NCBI RefSeq assembly: GCF_003024605.1
Contig: NZ_PYJQ01000005.1
Location: forward strand, 372,001-436,000
Reading direction: 5' to 3'
Length of the DNA stretch: 64,000 bases
Source of the DNA: Rhizobium sp. JAB6
GTDB lineage: Bacteria > Pseudomonadota > Alphaproteobacteria > Rhizobiales > Rhizobiaceae
Below the pieces are notes generated by a model that was given only the letters and a program-made list of their open reading frames with translations, was not told where the DNA came from and did not search any database. The number at the start of each line of letters is the position of its first letter. Within the stretch, counting starts at the first letter, position 1. This document shows positions 58,087 to 64,000 of the stretch, piece by piece. The translations under genes were made by a program, and so were the position numbers.

Positions 58087-61000
58087 ATGGCGGATGCGGG
58101 TGTCAGCGGCGCGGTAGTGCCGGTCGGCAAAATGCCGGAATTCGTGCATCTTAGGGTTCATTCCGCCTATTCTCTGCTAGAGGGCGCGTTGCCGCTCAAG
58201 AAGATATTGGCCAAGGCTGCCGGGGACAGTCAGCCGGCCATTGCCATCACCGATACCAACAATCTTTTCGTTGCCCTGGAATTCTCGCAGAAGGCGATGG
58301 ATGAGGGACTGCAGCCGATTATCGGTTGTCAGCTGTCGATCGATATGGAGGATGGCGGCGAGGGCGAGAAGCGTGGGCCGCAGCAGGCTTTGGCAAAGCT
58401 GCCGTCCATCGTTCTGCTCGCTGCCACGGAGCAGGGCTATGAACGCCTCGTCGATCTTGTCAGCCGTGCCTATCTCGGCGGTGAAGGCAACAGCGCCGTT
58501 CACATTACCAGCTCGTGGCTGGACGAGATCGGCACGGAGGGCATGATAGCACTGACCGGTTCGCTCACGGGCCCCGTCGATATGGCTTTGAAAGAAGGGC
58601 ACGCCGCCCAGGCGCTCTCCCGGCTGTTGAGGCTGAAGCAGCTGTTCGGCGATAGGCTCTACGTCGAATTGCAGCGCCATGGCACCTACGATCGTCGTCA
58701 CGAGCAGAAGATGATCAAGCTGGCTTACGAGCACGAGATCCCGCTCGTCGCCACCAACGAAGCCTTTTTCCCGACCCGGGACGATTATGATGCGCATGAT
58801 GCGCTGATGGCGGTCGCCCACAATGCCATCGTCTCGGACGATACGCGATTTCGCCTGACGCCGGATCACTATCTGAAGAGCCGCGCGGACATGGCGAAGC
58901 TTTTCGCCAACTTGCCGGAAGCGCTTGAGAACACGGTCGAGATCGCCCGCCGCTGCTCCTTCGTATTGAAGACGCGCTCGCCGATTCTGCCGCGCTTTAC
59001 CGGGGCGACCGACGACCCTGAAGAGGCTGGACGCGCCGAGGCGGCCGAGCTGCGCGCCCAGGCGGTCGAAGGCCTTGAGCAGCGTCTCGCCTCGCTCGGC
59101 ATGGCACCGGGCTATGCGGAAAAGGATTACCGCGAGCGGCTTGAATTCGAACTGAGCGTCATCGAGCGCATGAAGTTTCCCGGCTACTTCCTGATCGTTG
59201 CGGACTTCATCAAATGGGCCAAGCGCCACGATATCCCCGTCGGCCCAGGCCGCGGATCCGGTGCAGGTTCGCTGGTCGCCTATGCGCTGACCATCACCGA
59301 CGTCGATCCGCTGCGCTTCTCGCTGCTGTTCGAGCGCTTCCTCAATCCGGAACGCGTCTCCATGCCGGACTTCGATATCGACTTCTGCCAAGACCGGCGC
59401 GAAGAGGTGATCCGTTACGTGCAGGCGAAATACGGCCGCGAGCAGGTGGCGCAGATCATCACCTTCGGTTCGCTGCAGGCACGAGCCGCCTTGCGCGATG
59501 TCGGCCGCGTTCTAGAAATGCCCTATGGCCAGGTCGACAAGATCTGCAAGTTGGTGCCGAACAATCCCGCCAATCCGACCCCGCTCAGCAAGGCGATCGC
59601 GGAGGAGCCGCGCCTGCAGGAAGAGGCGGACAAGGAGCCGGTCGTCGCCCGTCTTCTCGATATCGCCCAGAAGATCGAAGGCCTCTATCGCCACGCCTCG
59701 ACCCATGCTGCCGGCATCGTCATCGGCGACCGCCCGCTGTCGAAGCTTGTGCCGATGTATCGCGACCCGCGCTCCGACATGCCCGTCACCCAGTTCAACA
59801 TGAAATGGGTGGAGCAGGCCGGCCTGGTGAAGTTCGACTTCCTCGGCCTGAAGACCCTGACTGTCCTGAAGACCGCGGTCGATTTCGTCGCCAAGCGCGG
59901 TATCTCGATCGATCTTGCCAGCATCCCCCTCGACGACAAGAAGACCTACGACATGCTCTCGCGCGGCGAGACGGTCGGCGTGTTCCAGGTGGAAAGTGCG
60001 GGCATGCGCAAGGCGCTGATCGGCATGCGCCCGGACTGCATCGAGGATATCATCGCGCTCGTGGCGCTTTATCGTCCCGGCCCGATGGAAAACATTCCGG
60101 TCTACAATGCGCGTAAGCACGGCGAGGAAGAGATCGAGTCGATCCACCCGAAGATCGATTATCTCCTGAAGGAAACCCAGGGTGTTATCGTCTACCAGGA
60201 ACAGGTGATGCAGGTTGCCCAGGTGCTCTCGGGCTATTCGCTCGGCGAGGCCGATCTCCTGCGCCGTGCCATGGGTAAGAAGATCAAGGAGGAAATGGAC
60301 AAGCAGCGCGAGCGCTTCGTCGACGGCGCCATCAAGAACGGGGTTTCGAAGGGGCAGGCCGACGTCATTTTCGATCTTCTCGCAAAATTCGCCAATTACG
60401 GCTTCAACAAGTCGCACGCCGCCGCCTACGCCATCGTCTCCTACCAGACCGCCTACATGAAGGCGCACTATCCGGTGGAATTCCTCGCAGCGTCGATGAC
60501 GCTCGATATGGCCAATACCGAAAAGGTCAACGACTTCCGTCAGGATGCCAAGCGGCTGGGCATCGAGGTCATCGCGCCCTCGGTGCAGACCTCGTTCCGC
60601 CATTTCGAGACGGGTGACAACCGCATCTATTATGCGCTGGCAGCCATCAAGGGCGTCGGTGAATCCGCTGTCGACCATATTGTCGAGGTGCGTGGGGACA
60701 AGCCCTTTGCCGGCATCGAGGATTTCTGCCTGCGCATCGACCCCAAGCAGATCAACCGCCGTGTTCTGGAAAGCCTGATCTGCGCCGGCGCTTTCGATTG
60801 CTTCGAGATCGACCGGGCCCAGCTGATCGCCGGCCTAGACCGCATCATGGGCTATGCCCAGGTGGCGCAGGAAAACAAGCGCAGCGGCCAGCACGACATG
60901 TTCGGAAGTGCCGCCTCCGGCCCGGAAAAGATCGTATTTCCGCCCTATACGCCTTGGCTTGCCTCGGAGCGGCTGTTGCGCGAATTCCAGGTACTTGGCT

Positions 61001-61581
61001 TCTATCTGACAGCGCATCCGCTCGATACCTACAAGAGCGTGCTCGACAAGATGCGGGTGCAGTCCTTCGCCGATTTTTCCGCCGCGGTGAAGCAGGGGGC
61101 CAGCAACGGCCGTCTGGCCGGCACTGTCATCTCCAAGCAGGAGCGTAAGACCCGCACCGGCAACAAGATGGGCATCTTCGTCTTTTCCGATGCTTCGGGC
61201 CAGTTCGAAGCCGTGCTTTTTTCGGAAACGCTCAACCAGTATCGCGACGTTCTTGAGGTCGGCAAATCCTTCGTCATCACGGCCCAGGCGGACGAGCGCC
61301 CCGAAGGCATCAGCCTGCGCCTGCAGACCGCACAGTCGCTGGAAGAGAAGTCGCTGCAGATGCAGAAGGCGCTGCGCGTCTACGTCCGCGATTCGGGGCC
61401 GTTGAAAGCCGTTGCCGCACATCTGAACACCAAAGGCGACGGTCTCGTTTCCTTCATCGTCATCAAGGAAGAGGGTCTGCGCGAGGTCGAGGTGGCGCTA
61501 CCGGAGAAATATCGCATCACTCCCGAAATTGCCGCTGCATTGCGCACGGCACCCGGTATCATCGACGTGGAGCTGGTCTGA
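58087..61581 (+). CDS. dnaE: DNA polymerase III subunit alpha
   Basis: A 1164-aa replicative C-family polymerase (DnaE1 type). The PHP domain starts at FVHLRVHSAYSLLEG (H21, H25). The palm acidic cluster is D428, D430, D432 (MPDFDIDF). Fingers and beta-binding regions follow, and a C-terminal OB-fold (about residues 995-1080) is present. This is the essential chromosomal enzyme and not the shorter, error-prone DnaE2. The ATG at 58087 is used; an ATG at 58082 is out of frame. Its transcript may start upstream of the LexA-boxed peptide. Confidence 0.97.
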   Translation: MADAGVSGAVVPVGKMPEFVHLRVHSAYSLLEGALPLKKILAKAAGDSQPAIAITDTNNLFVALEFSQKAMDEGLQPIIGCQLSIDMEDGGEGEKRGPQQALAKLPSIVLLAATEQGYERLVDLVSRAYLGGEGNSAVHITSSWLDEIGTEGMIALTGSLTGPVDMALKEGHAAQALSRLLRLKQLFGDRLYVELQRHGTYDRRHEQKMIKLAYEHEIPLVATNEAFFPTRDDYDAHDALMAVAHNAIVSDDTRFRLTPDHYLKSRADMAKLFANLPEALENTVEIARRCSFVLKTRSPILPRFTGATDDPEEAGRAEAAELRAQAVEGLEQRLASLGMAPGYAEKDYRERLEFELSVIERMKFPGYFLIVADFIKWAKRHDIPVGPGRGSGAGSLVAYALTITDVDPLRFSLLFERFLNPERVSMPDFDIDFCQDRREEVIRYVQAKYGREQVAQIITFGSLQARAALRDVGRVLEMPYGQVDKICKLVPNNPANPTPLSKAIAEEPRLQEEADKEPVVARLLDIAQKIEGLYRHASTHAAGIVIGDRPLSKLVPMYRDPRSDMPVTQFNMKWVEQAGLVKFDFLGLKTLTVLKTAVDFVAKRGISIDLASIPLDDKKTYDMLSRGETVGVFQVESAGMRKALIGMRPDCIEDIIALVALYRPGPMENIPVYNARKHGEEEIESIHPKIDYLLKETQGVIVYQEQVMQVAQVLSGYSLGEADLLRRAMGKKIKEEMDKQRERFVDGAIKNGVSKGQADVIFDLLAKFANYGFNKSHAAAYAIVSYQTAYMKAHYPVEFLAASMTLDMANTEKVNDFRQDAKRLGIEVIAPSVQTSFRHFETGDNRIYYALAAIKGVGESAVDHIVEVRGDKPFAGIEDFCLRIDPKQINRRVLESLICAGAFDCFEIDRAQLIAGLDRIMGYAQVAQENKRSGQHDMFGSAASGPEKIVFPPYTPWLASERLLREFQVLGFYLTAHPLDTYKSVLDKMRVQSFADFSAAVKQGASNGRLAGTVISKQERKTRTGNKMGIFVFSDASGQFEAVLFSETLNQYRDVLEVGKSFVITAQADERPEGISLRLQTAQSLEEKSLQMQKALRVYVRDSGPLKAVAAHLNTKGDGLVSFIVIKEEGLREVEVALPEKYRITPEIAAALRTAPGIIDVELV

Positions 61582-61640
61582 AGCAATTTCAGGAAAGTGT
61601 TTAGCGGTTTTCCGTCCGGAATTGCGTGGAAGCAAAAAGG
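61582..61640. repeat. Fragment of a rhizobial intergenic repeat
   Basis: Starting just after the dnaE stop, AAGCAATTTCAGGAAAGTG, a short variable part and GGTTTTCCGTCCGGAATTGCG form the imperfect inverted repeat I recall as the left half of a widespread Rhizobiaceae intergenic element. A right-half match lies at 8023. It is between convergent genes. Confidence 0.5.
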
Positions 61641-61644
61641 CTCT

Positions 61645-62913
61645 CTAGCCCTTCTTACCCAGCGCGCCGTTGTTGGTAATGGTGATGAAATCGGTCTCGT
61701 TGCCGGTTTCCGGTCCGACCCCCGTGTCGGAAATTGTCAGCGACGATCCGGCTGTCAGCAGATCCTCGATGCGGTGGCGGATATCGTCAGGAATGGTGAT
61801 GCGATTGAGCGCCTGTCCGGCTGCGTCGAACGATTGCGATTGCTTCTCGCTGGTGATGCCGTAGCGCCTCTTCGTCTGCTTGCTCAAATCTTCCTCGAGC
61901 GTCATGCCGAACCAGTCGGCCTTGCCGCTGATCCGGTCGATCGCGTTGGCGGTGAAGAAGTGCACGCCCAGCGCTTCCTCCGGCTCGGCGATAAGGGCGG
62001 GGCCTTCGAAGAGCGGCCTGAAGTTCTGGCGGACCATGATCGCGCCGTTCGGCGGTTCACCCTTGCCGGCGGCGGCATAGGCTGCCTTCATCAGCGCGGG
62101 GCTGACGAGGCTACCCGTCGTTTTGATGTCGTGCGTCTTCTTGAAGTCTTCGATCGCCTGCACCGTCGCCGGTCCCAGCATGCCGTCGGGCGTTCCGGTG
62201 ATGAATCCCATTCCGTTCAGGATGCCCTGCAGGTCGCGCACGTTTTCGCGCAGCCCGCGCCGGGTTATGAGGATGCTGAGCGGCGCGGGATCGGCCGGCG
62301 GCGCCAGCGTCTCCTGCGCCTTCGGTATCCGGATAGACGTAACGTCGTTCGTCGCCACCTGCAGCGATTGTGCCTGCGGCAGGAAGCTCGCAGTCATCGG
62401 GCGAAGTTCGATGCCGGAAAATAGCGCCGGCGGCGGAGCGGCGAGCGGTTGGAATAGCATCGCGTTTTCAAATGGCTGCGGCACCAGCGGCTGATCGGCG
62501 ATGACGACATGCACGCCGCGCTCGGTCATTTGATAAAGCATCTTGGCAAAGGCTTTCGGCATGCGCACACAGCCATGGGATGCCGGATAATTGGGGACGG
62601 AATTGGATTCGTGCAGTGCGATCCCCGACCAAGTCAGCCTCTGCATGAAGGGCATGGGCGAGGCCGAATAGAGGTTGGACTCGTGGTAGACCTTTTTCTC
62701 CAGAATGGAGAAGATGCCGCTTGGAGTCGTGTGGCCGCGCTTGCCGGTGGAAACCTTCGAAGTCGCGATCACCTTGTCGCCATCATAAACTGCGAGCGAT
62801 TGCCTATCCTTCGACACGACGATCTGCAGGGTGCGGGCATCCTGCGCGGCAAAGACGGGCTGGGAGAGGGTGGTGGCTGACAGCAGTGCGAGCCCCAACA
62901 AAAATGGCTTCAT
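61645..62913 (-). CDS. L,D-transpeptidase (YkuD) with peptidoglycan-binding domain
   Basis: 422 aa from the ATG at 62913; a TTG four codons upstream is possible. A signal peptide ends near FAA (residue 23). The YkuD domain (about 28-145) carries H101, H113 and the catalytic C115 in SHGCVRMP. A peptidoglycan-binding helical repeat (about 205-270, with DLQGILNGMGFITGTPDGMLGPATVQAI as its core, landmarks DLQ and DGMLGP) follows. A C-terminal region of unknown fold ends the protein. It is a periplasmic enzyme forming 3-3 crosslinks or attaching proteins to peptidoglycan. An operator-like palindrome lies upstream at 62951. Confidence 0.92.
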   Translation of the reverse strand: MKPFLLGLALLSATTLSQPVFAAQDARTLQIVVSKDRQSLAVYDGDKVIATSKVSTGKRGHTTPSGIFSILEKKVYHESNLYSASPMPFMQRLTWSGIALHESNSVPNYPASHGCVRMPKAFAKMLYQMTERGVHVVIADQPLVPQPFENAMLFQPLAAPPPALFSGIELRPMTASFLPQAQSLQVATNDVTSIRIPKAQETLAPPADPAPLSILITRRGLRENVRDLQGILNGMGFITGTPDGMLGPATVQAIEDFKKTHDIKTTGSLVSPALMKAAYAAAGKGEPPNGAIMVRQNFRPLFEGPALIAEPEEALGVHFFTANAIDRISGKADWFGMTLEEDLSKQTKRRYGITSEKQSQSFDAAGQALNRITIPDDIRHRIEDLLTAGSSLTISDTGVGPETGNETDFITITNNGALGKKG

Positions 62914-62950
62914 AGACACAACCAAAACGCAATACTCGTTGTACCCAAGG

Positions 62951-62968
62951 TTAGACTTCGAAGTTTAA
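62951..62968. promoter_or_regulatory. Near-perfect 18-bp palindrome upstream of the L,D-transpeptidase gene
   Basis: TTA-G-ACTTCGAAGT-T-TAA has a perfect 10-bp core (62955-62964) and matching outer triplets with one mismatched pair. It is 38-55 bp upstream of the ATG on the minus strand, a typical operator position. The binding protein is unknown. Confidence 0.4.
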
Positions 62969-63091
62969 GGAAGACTTGCCGAAAGGTCTGTCCGTCTATG
63001 AAAGCACGAGTTCGCTGACCGCCAGCCCAATACCTCATCGAGCGGTCGAACTCTGCATCGACGATGACTGAAAGCCTGAGCCTACGGAGGA

Positions 63092-64000
63092 TCAGCGGAC
63101 GCTGGAAGCGACCCAGTTGTGCCAGTCCTGCTCGCTGCCGTGGAAGGCGTTGAGGTCGATCCTGCCTTCGACGCCGTGAGATATGCCGGAGCCGGAATAT
63201 TGCCAGAACAGCCATTTGCGGCCGGGATAAACCTTGGACGGATGTTGAGCCACTGATCGCAGCCAGAAGGGATAGTCGAGCAGTTCGCCGGTCAGATTGT
63301 CGCGATAGAAATCCGGAGCCGTGTAGACGATCGGGCGCTGGCCGTAATGCTTTTCCAGCTTGTCCATGAACACCTTCATCTTGGCGAGAACCTGCTCGCG
63401 CGAAGGGCGCCGCGTGCAGCTCGATTCGCCGTTCCATTCGACGTCGATGACAGGCGGCAGCGCTCCGGCTTCCTTCGGGACGTTGCGGATGAACCAGTCG
63501 GCCTGTTCTCCTGCGGTCCGGCACCAGTAGAAGAAATGATAGGCGCCGTGTTTCAGGCCGGCCTGCTGGGCGGCACGCCAGTTCTTCTTGAACATGGGAT
63601 CGAGATGATCGCCACCATCTGTCGCCTTGATGTAGACGAAGTTTGCACCCTGGGTGCGCAGCGTATCCCAGTCGATTTCGCCCTGCCAACGCGAGACGTC
63701 GACGCCATGGACGGCGAGCTTCCTGGGCGAGCTGGACGTACCGAAGTTGATCGGCTTGGCATCGCGGAAGCGATGGCTGTAGATCTGCATCGGCTGCTGC
63801 CTCAGGGCGCGGGGCACCGGGTTCGAGGGCGAGAGCATGGCGAGCGGCCGTTGCATCGGGACCGGCGCGTCACCGTCGCCGCTCTGGTCCGAGGGCATAA
63901 GTCCCTCAGGCCGGAGATTCGTCGGCATGGCGACCGCGAGCGCCTGCTGCCGCTCGACGCGGGAAACGGTTTCGCCGATTTCGACCGACGGTACCGGCCT
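63092..64000 (-). CDS. Glycoside hydrolase family 25 muramidase, 5' end outside the window
   Basis: The frame stays open from the ATG at 63928 back to the window edge with 24 further sense codons (RPVPSVEIGETVSRVERQQA and on), so the true N-terminus, probably with an export signal, lies beyond 64000. The GH25 domain starts at HGVDVSRWQGEIDW. Counting from the ATG at 63928, key acidic residues are D77, D162 and E164 (VIDVEW). AYHFFYW and FWQYSGSG are family landmarks. It is a predicted peptidoglycan N-acetylmuramidase, on the same strand as the L,D-transpeptidase downstream. Confidence 0.9.
   Translation of the reverse strand, partial: RPVPSVEIGETVSRVERQQALAVAMPTNLRPEGLMPSDQSGDGDAPVPMQRPLAMLSPSNPVPRALRQQPMQIYSHRFRDAKPINFGTSSSPRKLAVHGVDVSRWQGEIDWDTLRTQGANFVYIKATDGGDHLDPMFKKNWRAAQQAGLKHGAYHFFYWCRTAGEQADWFIRNVPKEAGALPPVIDVEWNGESSCTRRPSREQVLAKMKVFMDKLEKHYGQRPIVYTAPDFYRDNLTGELLDYPFWLRSVAQHPSKVYPGRKWLFWQYSGSGISHGVEGRIDLNAFHGSEQDWHNWVASSVR

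Overview
The window looks like a chromosomal segment of a Rhizobium-type alphaproteobacterium (Rhizobiaceae). The basis is the high GC content, a complete 14-subunit nuo operon with separate nuoC and nuoD and alphaproteobacterial accessory ORFs, the short (440 aa) prolyl-tRNA synthetase, and an rkp-1-type capsular (K-antigen) polysaccharide locus of the kind known from Sinorhizobium and Rhizobium. Rhizobial intergenic repeat fragments and a GAAC-N7-GAAC LexA box agree with this. I cannot name the species from sequence alone.

Layout. (1) 0.1-3.1 kb: small redox/stress genes: a TetR regulator divergent from a DoxX-like membrane protein, a flavodoxin-like quinone reductase, and an aldo/keto reductase. 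(2) 3.3-8.0 kb: a two-gene Mre11/Rad50-like pair (metallophosphoesterase nuclease plus 1151-aa coiled-coil ATPase) with overlapping stop and start codons. (3) 8.1-16.7 kb, minus strand: capsule export and assembly genes: a 354-aa protein of unknown function, two KpsE-type co-polymerase paralogues flanking a KpsT ATPase, two glycosyltransferases and a methyltransferase. No KpsM permease is present. (4) 17.3-31.6 kb, plus strand: rkpU (outer-membrane export lipoprotein) and rkpA-G-H-I-J. RkpA is a 2486-aa reducing polyketide/fatty-acid synthase with no thioesterase, RkpG is a PLP alpha-oxoamine synthase, RkpH resembles 3-ketodihydrosphingosine reductases, RkpI is an LtaS/sulfatase-fold transferase and RkpJ is a KpsS/LipB-like protein. 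Together these look like an assembly line for a sphingoid-like or long-chain amino-ketone/alcohol lipid used in capsule production. (5) 31.9-32.7 kb: tRNA-Val and three identical tRNA-Asp genes in a perfect 125-bp tandem repeat. (6) 33.0-52.6 kb: nuoA-N (complex I) with two accessory ORFs embedded, continuing into birA, rnj (RNase J), mce and a DUF1467 gene. (7) 53.2-56.6 kb: proS, lolC/E and lolD. (8) 56.6-64 kb: a DUF5680-like protein, a secreted protein, a 28-aa membrane peptide with a consensus LexA box just upstream of dnaE, dnaE itself, an L,D-transpeptidase, and a GH25 muramidase that runs off the right edge.

The two most notable features are the RkpA/G/H lipid assembly logic, which parallels fungal fumonisin and eukaryotic sphingoid-base synthesis, and the LexA-boxed 28-codon membrane peptide before dnaE, a candidate SOS checkpoint peptide in the style of Caulobacter SidA. 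Two proteins of the nuo operon (the NuoE C-terminus and a 252-aa ORF between nuoF and nuoG) also share a helix-hairpin-helix-like domain not found in E. coli complex I. No IS element, prophage, integrase or CRISPR array was seen.
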